Shown: positions 33,443 to 42,172, numbered from the stretch's first letter. The stretch is 64,000 bases of DNA from Cyanosarcina radialis HA8281-LM2 (GCA_019359615.1 JAHHHA010000005.1:233256-297255), one strand, 5' to 3'. The notes: generated by a model from the sequence alone, not told the origin. A program made the numbers and translations.

Positions 33443-34290
33443 GGTTTAATTACTCCCTTATTTTGCAGGTTTCTCAACCTAGTTGTTAGTCCGGTAGCAC
33501 CTTTACTTTCGAGTTCCAAAATTAATTGAGATGAAGGCACGTCAGTAACAGTAGTTTGAATTTTGTACTGCACTACTTTTGGTAGTTTGTATGTCAATTG
33601 CGGACTAGAATTTGTTTGCCCTGTAGTATTAGTTTGCGTTCCTTGTTTGGGCGTTTCTATGGGAGCTTTGTTGTCAACCAAATTAGCTGAAAGCAAATAG
33701 GTTTCTTTCGGTTTAAAGAAAGGCGATCGCTGCAAAGTTAACACGAAGTCGTTGACATTATTAAAAGAGGTGGCAGTGCCAGAAATCTCTAATTTGCTGG
33801 CTGCTGCTGCGGGCGGAGGGGCGGGAGCCGGACTAGCGCCAGGGGCGGGAGTAGCAGGCGGAGGGGCGGGAGCGGCGGCCGTTTGTTGAATGCTTTCGAT
33901 TTGTACCCCAGGCGGAATGCGATCGCGGATATCTTGCAAGAGCGCCGACCAAGGTTTGACTTGCTCGAAGACCCCAGCTAGGGCTTGAGTATCTTGCTGG
34001 ACTTGAGTAGTTTGAGCTTCGATCGCTTGAATTTGCTCGTCAAAACTCTTCAATTTGCCCAGTTCGGCATTAAGCTGCTGTTCTTGCTGGGTTAGCTTGG
34101 CGTTTTCTTGCTGCAAGAACCACCACACTCCCCCTACTAACGCCGGAACGAACAATCCTACGGCTACGCCCAGGTATAAAGGCAAGAGCGTCGCCATAGG
34201 AGTTTTAGGGCTGGGGTCGCTACCGCCGCGAACTTCTTTGGAGACAAATTCCGGGCGATCTTTGAGAAAATTGATATCTAGACCGTACAT
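33439..34290 (-). CDS. pilN: Type IV pilus assembly protein PilN
   Basis: A 283-residue bitopic protein. The cytosolic N-terminus MYGLDINFLKDRPE contains the conserved INFL segment that docks on PilM. A membrane helix lies near residues 34-56 (LYLGVAVGLFVPALVGGVWW), followed by a coiled coil (KLTQQEQQLNAELGKLKSFD) and a ferredoxin-like domain (LQDIRDRIPPGVQIESIQ). This copy carries an Ala/Pro-rich insert (about residues 137-166, APAPPPATPAPGASPAPAPP) within the periplasmic part. It starts four bases after the pilM stop and overlaps pilO, so pilMNO are one operon. Confidence 0.92.
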   Translation of the reverse strand: MYGLDINFLKDRPEFVSKEVRGGSDPSPKTPMATLLPLYLGVAVGLFVPALVGGVWWFLQQENAKLTQQEQQLNAELGKLKSFDEQIQAIEAQTTQVQQDTQALAGVFEQVKPWSALLQDIRDRIPPGVQIESIQQTAAAPAPPPATPAPGASPAPAPPPAAAASKLEISGTATSFNNVNDFVLTLQRSPFFKPKETYLLSANLVDNKAPIETPKQGTQTNTTGQTNSSPQLTYKLPKVVQYKIQTTVTDVPSSQLILELESKGATGLTTRLRNLQNKGVIKP

Positions 34291-34294
34291 GACT

Positions 34295-35398
34295 TTAAAC
34301 CTCCCGCAGTCCTAATCCCAAAACAGTACCTAATGCTGGTCTTTGCTCGGCCGGAATTTCTTGGTCGGCCTGAAGCCCTAAAGCCGCTACTGGGTCGATT
34401 TTCACGGCGGGCAAATTCAGCCTTTTGGTGAAAAAATCATCTAACTGCCCGATCGCACTGCCCGGACCTGCTAGTAGCATTTGTTCTACCTTGAGGTTGT
34501 CGTTTTGACTCAGATAAAAATCGATCGACCGTCGCAACTCATCCGATAGTTCTCCTAGCATTCTCATTAACGCTGCCATACCGGGGTTGATCTCGGTAGC
34601 ACCCGTCCGAATGTTGTCAACTGGGGCGGTGTTGGGAATTGTCATTCCTTGCAACAATTCCGTATTTCTTGATGGTGGGAGATTCATCGCTCGCGACAGG
34701 GCGCTTTGCAGTTGGTAAGTGCCTATAGGGACGGTGCGGTTAAATTGAGGAACGCCGTTGACGATGATGGCAATTTCCGTACTGTCAAACTCGATATCTA
34801 CTAGAACGACGGCTTCTTGAGGAGTAAATTGCCGCAATTGCTCTCTAATGGTGCGAATTAAGGCAAAACTGCCGATTTCTAGTACATCTAACTTCAGTCC
34901 TGCTTGCCCGAAGGTGTTGAGGTAGTTATCCGTCACTTCTTTGCGGGTGGCTACCAGCAAGACTTGGACTTTGGGAATACCGTCCTCGTCGTCTTTGACA
35001 TCTAATTTTTGAAAGTCGAGATCGACTTGTTCGCGGGGATAAGGCAAGTAGAGGCTAGCTTCTTGGTTTAAAACTTCTTGCAGTTCTCGATCGGTTAATT
35101 CCACGGGCACGGGGACGATCCGCATGACCGCTTCCCGCATGGGGACGGCGGTGGCGACTCGATTGGCTTTAATTTTATGTTCGGCTAAGGTCGATTGCAG
35201 CAAGTCGGCCAAAGCTTGGGAATCGGCAATCTGCCCGTCTTCAAAAATGCCTTCCGGCACTTCCACAGACAGCAAAGACATCAATTTAAATGCTTGACCT
35301 TGCTTGCGGATTTGAGCGATATTAATTCTCTCCGGAGCTATTTCTATACCAACCCCTTTACCGCGTTTAGAAATTAAACCTTTTACTCGATCGAACAT
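34295..35398 (-). CDS. pilM: Type IV pilus assembly ATPase-fold protein PilM
   Basis: A 367-residue FtsA/actin-like cytosolic protein that binds the PilN N-terminus on the inner face of the membrane. Landmarks: GIEIAPERINIAQI (first actin phosphate strand), VATAVPMREAVMRIVPVP, EEVLNQEA-type segment (ELQEVLNQEASLYLPYPREQ), VVLVDIEFDSTEIAIIVNG (second phosphate strand) and MLLAGPGSAIGQLDDFFTKR (adenosine region). First gene of the pilMNO-Q operon; its promoter lies in the 767-base spacer upstream. Family length and order are normal. Confidence 0.93.
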   Translation of the reverse strand: MFDRVKGLISKRGKGVGIEIAPERINIAQIRKQGQAFKLMSLLSVEVPEGIFEDGQIADSQALADLLQSTLAEHKIKANRVATAVPMREAVMRIVPVPVELTDRELQEVLNQEASLYLPYPREQVDLDFQKLDVKDDEDGIPKVQVLLVATRKEVTDNYLNTFGQAGLKLDVLEIGSFALIRTIREQLRQFTPQEAVVLVDIEFDSTEIAIIVNGVPQFNRTVPIGTYQLQSALSRAMNLPPSRNTELLQGMTIPNTAPVDNIRTGATEINPGMAALMRMLGELSDELRRSIDFYLSQNDNLKVEQMLLAGPGSAIGQLDDFFTKRLNLPAVKIDPVAALGLQADQEIPAEQRPALGTVLGLGLREV

Positions 35399-36165
35399 AG
35401 TTTTTGTCCGCTAATGCCTAGACTTAAGAATATACCATTTCCTTGCTGTTTTTTCCTAGATTTAGGAGTAAATGCTCTACCATCCAGAATTCGATCGATT
35501 GCCCGATATTTAAGGGTATTTTTACTGCTTCAGTCGCAATTCCTGAAACAGCCTGTAGAAACATTAAAGTTCTTGAGTGAAAATCGTTCGCAAGGGTGGC
35601 AATTGAGTCAGGATTGCGAGCTAATATAATTCCCCTGATGACCGATAACTCGACCTTCTAAAATACCTCCATTCTCAAGATATATGTACTGCTCGTTTGG
35701 CAAAAATAAGTAGTGGAACGTAATAAGTAGAGTTAAAAAGAAAGAGTTCGAGCGGCAGGCAATAGATACAATCCTTGCGGGGCAAGGATTTTAGCCTCAT
35801 AAAACTCCTGCTTTTCATCTCCATTATTTCTATCCACCTACCTAAGTTTGGGAAGACAATAAATATTATTCCCAAATTCCTCGTCGATCGTAACGTCATC
35901 GCAAATCGTAACGTCACCTGTCGAGATCGGTGGAAAAGTTAGCAGCAAAGGATCGATCCGGAGTAGGATGGGTTACTGAAAATAAAAACGCGGTAGCGCT
36001 GGGAAACACGGCGACGGGGAAGATAAGAGGGACGAGGGACAAGGAGATAAGGGGAACAAGAAAACCAGTAAAAAGTCAAAAAGTAACGAACGATCGAAAC
36101 TTAGTGTTCTCAGTGAAAATTTCCCATCGTTAAATACCGATTAAGTATTGAAGTAATAGAATGAA
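35399..36165. other. Gene-poor spacer between pilM and the ABC binding protein gene
   Basis: A 767-base region with no supportable gene. Short open frames (35414-35629 plus, 35675-35917 minus, 35930-36133 plus) have no recognisable domains and no good ribosome binding sites. Bases 35870-35925 contain two copies of a CGTAACGTCA motif. Bases 36010-36080 are purine-rich low complexity (GGGACGAGGGACAAGGAGAT). The pilM promoter and the binding-protein promoter should lie at the two ends. Confidence 0.5.
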
Positions 36166-37452
36166 ATGAGTGGGATGAAAATTTGGAAACGTTTTGGCAT
36201 ATTTACCCTATTGGGATTACTTCTTAGTTGGTTAATTAGTTGCAGTTCTGGTTCTTCGCCCTCAGCCGGGAAAGAAATTAAGTTTTGGACGATGCAGCTA
36301 GATTCACATACCAGCTATTTCGAGCAACTAATCGACAAATTTAAAGCTCAAAATCCTGGGGTAACAGTAGAGTGGGATGATGTTGCCTGGGCAGCGATGG
36401 AAAATCAAATCATCACAGCCGTATCGGCGAAAACAGCCCCAGATGTGGTGAATTTGAATCCTACCTTTGCTTCCCAGCTAGCAGCGAAGCAGACTTGGAT
36501 GGATCTAGATGCGAACGTGCCTGCGGAAGTCAGAGGGCAATATTTACCAAACATCTGGAAGGCTGGCACTCTCGACGGCAAAAGCTTCGGTATCCCCTGG
36601 TATTTGACCACTAACATCACGATTTACAACCAAGATTTATTGAAAACCGCCGGAATCGCCAAACCCCCAGCAACTTATGCCGAACTGGCACAGGCGGCGC
36701 GGCAAATCAAGGATAAAACGGGCAAGTACGCTTTCTTTGCTACCTTCGTGCCTCAAGATTCATCAGAAATCCTCGAATCATTCGTACAGATGGGCGTACC
36801 GTTGCTGGACGATCGCCAGCAGGCAGCTTTTAACACCCGCGAGGGCAAGGCAGTATTTCAGTATTGGGTAGATCTATACCAGCAGGGGTTGCTACCCAAA
36901 GAAGTTCTCACTCAAGGACATCGAAGAGCTAGCGAACTTTACCAATCTGGAGAAACCGCCATGCTATCTTCCGGTCCCGAGTTTATCAACGTTATTGACA
37001 AAAACGCCCCTGAAATTGCCAAAATTTCGGGGGTAGCACCTCTAATTAGCGGCCCGACTGGCAAGAAAAATGTAGCCGTGATGAACCTGATCGTTCCCCG
37101 CGAAACCAAGAACCCGCAAGAGGCTTTGAAATTCGCTTTGTTTGTCACCAATACCGAGAATCAATTGGCTTTTGCCAAAGCGGCAAATGTTTTACCTTCT
37201 ACTCTTGAGTCGGTAGAAGCATACAAGCGTCAATTAGCTGCCGATCCCAAGGGTTCGCTAGTTACGAAAGGGCTGAATATCAGTGCTAGCCAACTGTCCC
37301 AAGCTGAGGTGTTAATTCCACCAATGAAAAATATTAACGCCCTGCAAAAGGCGATCTATGGCAATCTCCAAGCTGCCATGTTAAAAGAAAAGTCAGTAGA
37401 CCAAGCGATCGCAGATGCAGCCCAAGAGTGGAATGAGAAGGTAGGAGTTTAG
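36166..37452 (+). CDS. ABC transporter substrate-binding lipoprotein (sugar type)
   Basis: A 428-residue extracytoplasmic solute-binding protein of family 1 (carbohydrate class). A lipoprotein signal peptide ends LSWLIS-C26. The mature domain opens IKFWTMQLDSHTSYFEQLID and has VTVEWDDVAWAAMENQIITA, YLTTNITIYNQDLLKTAGI, SGETAMLSSGPEFINV and a hinge-proximal FALFVTNTENQLAFAKAANV. Predicted to capture a sugar or related solute at the outer face of the plasma membrane and pass it to a permease encoded elsewhere. No permease or ATPase gene is adjacent. Start ATG 36166 or 36175 (MKIWKRFG) cannot be separated. The last 60 bases overlap the 3' end of folC on the other strand. Confidence 0.9.
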   Translation: MSGMKIWKRFGIFTLLGLLLSWLISCSSGSSPSAGKEIKFWTMQLDSHTSYFEQLIDKFKAQNPGVTVEWDDVAWAAMENQIITAVSAKTAPDVVNLNPTFASQLAAKQTWMDLDANVPAEVRGQYLPNIWKAGTLDGKSFGIPWYLTTNITIYNQDLLKTAGIAKPPATYAELAQAARQIKDKTGKYAFFATFVPQDSSEILESFVQMGVPLLDDRQQAAFNTREGKAVFQYWVDLYQQGLLPKEVLTQGHRRASELYQSGETAMLSSGPEFINVIDKNAPEIAKISGVAPLISGPTGKKNVAVMNLIVPRETKNPQEALKFALFVTNTENQLAFAKAANVLPSTLESVEAYKRQLAADPKGSLVTKGLNISASQLSQAEVLIPPMKNINALQKAIYGNLQAAMLKEKSVDQAIADAAQEWNEKVGV

Positions 37453-38799
37453 GGGATGGGGAGATGGGGGGATGGGGTGAGGGGGAGATGGGGAGCGTTC
37501 TTCACTCAACACTTCACACTCAACACTTCGGAAAAAGTAGCCAATCAGGTAAAGCGATCCGCACAAGACGATCGCCTCATGGGGTTTGGCATTCGCTCTA
37601 GCTGCTTCTAAACCTAAGAACAGATCGCTGAAAGTTTGGCAATCTGCTAGTTCCGGACAGATACTTCGGGCGAGAATGGCTAATTGTTGGGGATCGGCCG
37701 AACTGTGTTCTGGGACTGGTACGAGATATAAGCGATCGCCTGCTCTCAATAACGCCTTGAAAATCTCGTCGTGTTCTTTGGTTGCAAGCATTCCCATTAC
37801 CCAAATGACTGGAGAGGGCGAAGAATGTAGAGACGTAGCAGTGCTACGTCTCTCTACATATTGACGCAGTGCTCTAGCAGCAGCGGGGTTATGTGCCCCG
37901 TCGATCGTCAGGGGACAATTTTTCCAAGTTGTCTGCTGCAAGCGTCCCAACCATTTAGTTTTGTCCATGCCGGAGGCGATCGCTTCTAGGGAAATCTGCC
38001 ACCCTTGTTGTTGGAGAATTTGTAAAGTAGCGATCGCCAATGCCGAATTACTAAGCTGAAATTCTCCCAATAATGGCAAAGGATACTTAATTCCTTCATA
38101 TTCCGCCCATCTTTGTCCCTTTGTGGTTTCAATCTCTAATGCTGGTTCCACCCAAACAGCAGGACAATTCAATTCGGCAATTCGACCCTCTACTACTTTT
38201 CTGGCTTCTGGTGGCAATTGTCCGATAACCGCAGGACATCGAGATTTGAGAATTCCGGCTTTCTCTCTGGCAATATCGGCCAAAGTCGGCCCTAATTGCT
38301 GCCAGTGTTCCCGACTGATAGAAGTAATGACGGTAACGAGAGGGCGATCGCAAACATTGGTAGCATCCAACCGTCCTCCCAATCCTACTTCTATAACTGC
38401 CACATCTACTTGCTGCTGGGCAAAATAACACCAAGCAGCAGCGGTAATGACTTCAAACTGAGTGGGGGTTTCGTCCTCAGACAGATCGGCGATCGCATCT
38501 CGAACTTGCAGCAGCACTTCTGCCAACGTCTCCGGGGCAATTTGGCGCTCGTTCAAACAAATGCGTTCCGGCCAATCGACCAAATGAGGGGACGTGTAGC
38601 GTCCTACTCGATAGCCAGCTTCAGCCAACACCGACGACAGATAGGCACAGACAGAACCTTTACCGTTGGTTCCGGCAACGTGAACTATTGGGACTTGCTG
38701 GTGAGGATTGCCTAACTTGGCTAATAGTCCCTCAATTCGTTCTAGTCCCAGATGAACGCCAAAGCGTTGAAACGGTTGCAAGATAGAGTCAATGTCCAC
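37393..38799 (-). CDS. folC: Folylpolyglutamate synthase/dihydrofolate synthase FolC with repeat-derived segments
   Basis: A 468-residue FolC, which adds glutamate to dihydropteroate and folates. Landmarks: FGVHLGLERIEGLLAKLGNP, VPIVHVAGTNGKGSVCAYLS (P-loop), GYRVGRYTSPHLVDWPERI, VAVIEVGLGGRLDATNV and LTIDGAHNPAAARALRQYVE. Two parts look foreign. Residues about 314-325 (RRSTATSLHSSPS) are encoded by the palindromic repeat at 37826-37858. The tail after YLIGYFF (about residues 424-468, including PSPPHPIPPSPHP) is encoded by GGGGATGGGGAGAT repeats and then by the antisense of the neighbouring binding-protein gene. The native stop has apparently been lost, giving a 60-base convergent overlap. 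Catalytic motifs are intact, so probably functional. Confidence 0.9.
   Translation of the reverse strand: MDIDSILQPFQRFGVHLGLERIEGLLAKLGNPHQQVPIVHVAGTNGKGSVCAYLSSVLAEAGYRVGRYTSPHLVDWPERICLNERQIAPETLAEVLLQVRDAIADLSEDETPTQFEVITAAAWCYFAQQQVDVAVIEVGLGGRLDATNVCDRPLVTVITSISREHWQQLGPTLADIAREKAGILKSRCPAVIGQLPPEARKVVEGRIAELNCPAVWVEPALEIETTKGQRWAEYEGIKYPLPLLGEFQLSNSALAIATLQILQQQGWQISLEAIASGMDKTKWLGRLQQTTWKNCPLTIDGAHNPAAARALRQYVERRSTATSLHSSPSPVIWVMGMLATKEHDEIFKALLRAGDRLYLVPVPEHSSADPQQLAILARSICPELADCQTFSDLFLGLEAARANAKPHEAIVLCGSLYLIGYFFRSVECEVLSEERSPSPPHPIPPSPHPLNSYLLIPLLGCICDRLVY
37455..37532. repeat. GGGAGAT and ACTCAACACTTC tandem runs at the folC 3' end
   Basis: GGGGATGGGGAGATGGGGGG, ATGGGGTGAGGGGGAGATGG and then TCACTCAACACTTCACACTC with AACACTTC. 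Both STRR types are adjacent here, as in priA at 47146-47236. Confidence 0.8.
37826..37858. repeat. Palindromic repeat GACGTAGCA/TGCTACGTC inside folC
   Basis: Arms TGTAGAGACGTAGCA and TGCTACGTCTCTCTACA. The central 21 bases are identical to the copy at 27748-27768 in a glycosyltransferase. It is read in frame on the minus strand as RRSTATSLHS. Confidence 0.88.
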
Positions 38800-38948
38800 A
38801 GTAATTCAGAAGTTCAGAAGTTCAGAAGACAGAAGGCAGTTAAATTCTCTCCCCTCCCCTCTCTCCGCGTCCCCCCTCTCCGCATCTTCCCTCGCCCTCT
38901 CTCCTTTTTAGCACCATAATATATAATGTCCTCCTCACGAGCATCACT
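38800..38948. repeat. Divergent spacer filled with AGTTCAGA and CCCTCTC runs
   Basis: Contains CAGAAGTTCAGAAGTTCAGA (about 38810-38829) and pyrimidine runs such as CTCTCCCCTCCCCTCTCTCC. Promoters of folC and of the ATPase gene must lie within or beside these repeats. TATAATG at 38921-38927 is a plausible -10 for the ATPase gene. Confidence 0.6.
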
Positions 38949-40802
38949 ATGGAGCCATCTGCGATCGAAGATATTCATGCAGCGATCGAAAGTTATAACC
39001 CCTTTCAAACGCTAGCTATTGTCAGAGAGCAAGATATTTGGCAGGGAGAATTTTACGACTTAGAGACTTTCAACCTTCATGCTTCTGATGCGGTTTTTCA
39101 AGCCATAGAACAGGTACGCGCCGATACATCGGGGTTGGATAAGATTAATTCGCTAGTTATTACTGGCGGTAAAGGAGCAGGCAAGAGCCATATTCTCGGT
39201 CGGATTCGCCGCCATTGTCAAAAAAATGGCACGGCTTTATTTGTCTATGCTGGGGTCGAAAAGTATAGCCTCAACTTTATTAATTGTGAATTCCGCAAAA
39301 CCTTAGCCGAAAGTTTCGATCGCCTCGGTAGTGAAGGTGTAACTCAATGGCAAGAATTAGCCACATTTATGGCTTACCAAGTTTGGCGATCGGGAAATCC
39401 TCACGCTCAAGTTATTCGCCCTCATAAACTAATTGCTAACCTGCACGATCCGGCTCAGCCTCAGTATAAGATCGATCGCTGGGTGAAGTTAATGACAGCT
39501 AAGTTTGAGTGCATATCTAGAGAGAAAAAAATCGATCCTAATCTAGTGCGGGCGATATTTTGGACGCTTTCAAGAGAGCGCGGGTTTGACGCAGTTAAAT
39601 GGCTGTCTGGTCAAGAGTTAGCCGCAGATAAATCGGTAGCAATGGATTTGGCTAGCTCGACCATAGCTTCGCAAGCTCCGGAATCTAAAGCTTTTGATGA
39701 TATCAAACAAATTTTGAACTTAGCTAGTGAATATAAGACCGTATTAATCTGTTTTGACGAATTAGATACTCCCGATACTAAATGCAGCGAAACTGGTTTA
39801 GAAATAACTCATATTGTAGCTCGATCGATCAAAACTTTAATCGATAGCATTAGTTTATCTACTACCAGCCAAGGCATTGCCATCTTAACGGTAATGATGC
39901 CAGAAACCTGGATGCAGAAAATCAAACAGATGCCTGGAGGAGTAGCCGATCGAATTTCAGCTAAAGGAAATCCCATTCACTTAAATTTGATGGATGCTAA
40001 CTCCATTATCGATCTAGTCATTCTCTGGATGTCTCACTACTACCAGCAAAGGCATTTAACCGCACCTACAAAAATTTATCCCTTTGAAGCGGTATATTTA
40101 AGGAGTTGGGGAAATAGCAATTCACCTCGTCGCATCCTCAAGGAATGCGCTGCTAATTTTAAAATTCCTCGCCTCATTTCTGTGGAAGATGCTTACAACC
40201 AGGAGCTAGAATTACTGGAAAGTTCTACAAGTATCTGGTTGGAAGATAAAGTGAAATTGGCTAGTGCCCTCTATTTTAGCTTCCTGACTTTGAAAGGTAA
40301 GTCTATTGACGAATTTGAAATCGATTACCTCGAAAAACCAGTCAAACCTCAAAACGATAATAGTGGATACATAGATTTTAAGATTATTGGCAGGCAAAAT
40401 GGTAAGCCGATAAAAATTGGAGTGTCGGTTTTACAAAGTTCTCAGCCTAAAGCGATATTAGCTGCTATGAGTCGCATAATTGCTTATCAGACATTTGATA
40501 TGACTCGCTGTTGCTTAGTGCGTTCTAAGAGAATCAATCAGACTTCAGCTAAAGTTCAGGAATATTTGAAAAAGTTTTTATCTCCTCAATTTGGTGGGAT
40601 TTGGGTACCGTTGACGGCTGAGGATATTAAGCCTTTGTTAGCAATTTTATATGTTTATCTCAATCGCAAAGACTCTAAGTTAGAACTAGAGCGAATTCTG
40701 GATTTTATTGAGAGTAGAAGGTTAGTAATAGATAATTATATCGTCAACGATATTTTGAGCGAACCAACTAGCAGTATTCCAGAAATTTTAACTGATGATT
40801 GA
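38949..40802 (+). CDS. Orphan P-loop ATPase with unassigned C-terminal domain
   Basis: A 617-residue protein I do not recognise as a named family. An N-terminal segment (NPFQTLAIVREQDIWQGEFY) precedes an AAA/STAND-like ATPase: Walker A GGKGAGKS at residues 73-80, Walker B VLICFDELD at 265-273, and a sensor-like strand IAILTVMMPETW near 310. The winged-helix-like part (about 350-420) has SWGNSNSPRRILKECA, resembling ORC/Cdc6-type lids. The C-terminal domain (about 473-560) has YIDFKII, then PIKIGVSVLQS and TRCCLVRSKRI, an alternating-strand pattern loosely like PD-(D/E)XK nuclease folds, although I see no sure catalytic triad. Not co-directional with a close partner; 369 bases separate it from the next gene. 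A defence, replication or repair role is possible but unproven. Confidence 0.75.
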   Translation: MEPSAIEDIHAAIESYNPFQTLAIVREQDIWQGEFYDLETFNLHASDAVFQAIEQVRADTSGLDKINSLVITGGKGAGKSHILGRIRRHCQKNGTALFVYAGVEKYSLNFINCEFRKTLAESFDRLGSEGVTQWQELATFMAYQVWRSGNPHAQVIRPHKLIANLHDPAQPQYKIDRWVKLMTAKFECISREKKIDPNLVRAIFWTLSRERGFDAVKWLSGQELAADKSVAMDLASSTIASQAPESKAFDDIKQILNLASEYKTVLICFDELDTPDTKCSETGLEITHIVARSIKTLIDSISLSTTSQGIAILTVMMPETWMQKIKQMPGGVADRISAKGNPIHLNLMDANSIIDLVILWMSHYYQQRHLTAPTKIYPFEAVYLRSWGNSNSPRRILKECAANFKIPRLISVEDAYNQELELLESSTSIWLEDKVKLASALYFSFLTLKGKSIDEFEIDYLEKPVKPQNDNSGYIDFKIIGRQNGKPIKIGVSVLQSSQPKAILAAMSRIIAYQTFDMTRCCLVRSKRINQTSAKVQEYLKKFLSPQFGGIWVPLTAEDIKPLLAILYVYLNRKDSKLELERILDFIESRRLVIDNYIVNDILSEPTSSIPEILTDD

Positions 40803-41171
40803 GTTATGTTTTCTGCCCTTCAAGGAAGCTACATCTTGTCCGATCGACCCTGCTGGCGTGTCAAGACAAAAATGAGGTATAATGGTTGGGTTCGTTGGGT
40901 TTCCTAGCGTCAACCCAACCTACAGCTATTGCACTGTTTTAGGTATGTTGTTTCAAAACTCTGGCGATCGAAGCAACCAAGCGTGCTGCTTGGCAGTAGA
41001 CACTTTAATAAGTTTTTAATAATATTAGTAATTAAGCCATTTAATAGCAGCAGACACTCTCTATTAATTCTCGCTGAATAGAGGTGGTTGTGGCTAAAGA
41101 GAAATGTTTGATACAAAAAGTCGGGCTGAAATTAGCTACAACATTATTATCCGGATATTTTAGTTAGGTTA
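40803..41171. repeat. Spacer with GGTTGGGTT repeat upstream of the sirB-like gene
   Basis: Bases 40881-40925 hold ATGGTTGGGTTCGTTGGGTT with CAACCCAACCTACAG, a member of the family at 2343-2416. No gene seen in the remaining bases; a 68-codon minus frame over 40910-41116 has no support. AT-rich tract at 41008-41040. Confidence 0.55.
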
Positions 41172-42005
41172 TTGCCATTGGTATCTGCCTATCTCCTTGT
41201 ATCCCACGGTAGTCGCGATCCTCGCCCTCAAGAGGCCGCGAACCAGTTAGCCGCAGAGTTCAAAAGGCGGTTGGATAATTCGCAGGCAAATAGCCGAGGA
41301 CTACACCAACTAAGTCTCAGGGCACAGGCGCAAGAAAACAACAGCAGAAAGGAACCGGAATCTAGCTCCATCGGGCGGTCTATTAGTACCCTGGCTGTCA
41401 GTGAATCTTTAGTGGGCACGGCTACTTTAGAACTGTCACTCTTGCCTTTACACGAGGAAATTTATCGATTCGGTCGATCGGCGATCGCCCTTGGTTGCAA
41501 ACACTTACAAATATTGCCCTTATTTCTCCTGCCAGGAGTACACGTTATCGAAGATATTCCCGCCGCAGTCGCCCTCGCGCAAACAGCCCTCGATCGAGAT
41601 TTGCAAATTAACCTGCAACCTCACATAGGCGATCGTATCGGTTTTCAACAACTATTCGTCGATCGAATGGCAACATTAGGAGGAGAAACCAAGATTTTGC
41701 TCTCTCATGGCAGCCGTCGGTTGGGCGGCAACCAACCAGTTATCGATCTAGCTGCTAGAACTGCGGCAGAGGTAGCCTATTGGTCGATGTCGCCAACTTT
41801 AGCCGAACGAGTAACGTCATTAGTTGAAATTGGATATCGCCAAATTGCCATTCAACCGTACTTTCTGTTTGCTGGTGGCATTACAGATGCGATCGCTCAA
41901 CAGGTTAAAACCCTACAACAGCAGTTTCCTCACGTCGAATTAATTCTCGGCCAACCGATCGAATGGCCGTCGTTGCTAGAGGCGATCGCAATTAGCTATG
42001 GATGA
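41172..42005 (+). CDS. Sirohydrochlorin ferrochelatase-like protein (CbiX/SirB family)
   Basis: A 277-residue two-domain chelatase that inserts Fe2+ into sirohydrochlorin to make siroheme (or Co2+ in B12-type variants). The N-half active-site histidine is in LLVSHGSRDPRPQ, with LPLFLLPGVHVIEDIPAAV carrying the second histidine. The C-half repeats the fold with ILLSHGSRRLGGNQ and IAIQPYFLFAGGITDAI. Between LAAEFKRRLDN and VGTATLELSLLPLHEEIYRF there is an unusual 45-50 residue polar linker (SLRAQAQENNSRKEPESSSI). The start is TTG (41172 or 41178), with no good ATG available. Upstream of cobA in the same direction, consistent with a shared siroheme pathway. Confidence 0.86.
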   Translation: MPLVSAYLLVSHGSRDPRPQEAANQLAAEFKRRLDNSQANSRGLHQLSLRAQAQENNSRKEPESSSIGRSISTLAVSESLVGTATLELSLLPLHEEIYRFGRSAIALGCKHLQILPLFLLPGVHVIEDIPAAVALAQTALDRDLQINLQPHIGDRIGFQQLFVDRMATLGGETKILLSHGSRRLGGNQPVIDLAARTAAEVAYWSMSPTLAERVTSLVEIGYRQIAIQPYFLFAGGITDAIAQQVKTLQQQFPHVELILGQPIEWPSLLEAIAISYG

Positions 42006-42172
42006 GGGGAGAAAAGTCAAAAGTCAAGCTTCGGCAAGCTCAGCTACCAAGTCAAAAGCTTGCACTGAGCGAAGCGAATGTGTCAAAAATTAATTCTGAA
42101 TTCCGAATTCTTGCCTTCTGACTCCTAAACTTCTAAACTCCTGAACTCCTGAACTCCTGAACTCCTGAACCT
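42005..42172. repeat. AAAGTCAA and CTCCTGAA tandem runs between sirB-like gene and cobA
   Basis: GTCAAAAGTCAAGCTTCGGC, AAGTCAAAAGCTTGCACTGA and GCGAAGCGAATG, then ACTCCTGAACTCCTGAACTC repeated about five times to 42170. The run ends immediately before the cobA ATG and leaves no Shine-Dalgarno sequence. Confidence 0.8.

Noticed and set aside
35675..35917. 80-codon minus frame upstream of pilM
   Set aside because: No domain, no ribosome site, odd composition; kept only as spacer.
42110..42172. Regular 8-base repeats considered as CRISPR-like
   Set aside because: Units are contiguous with no spacers; STRR-type microsatellite.
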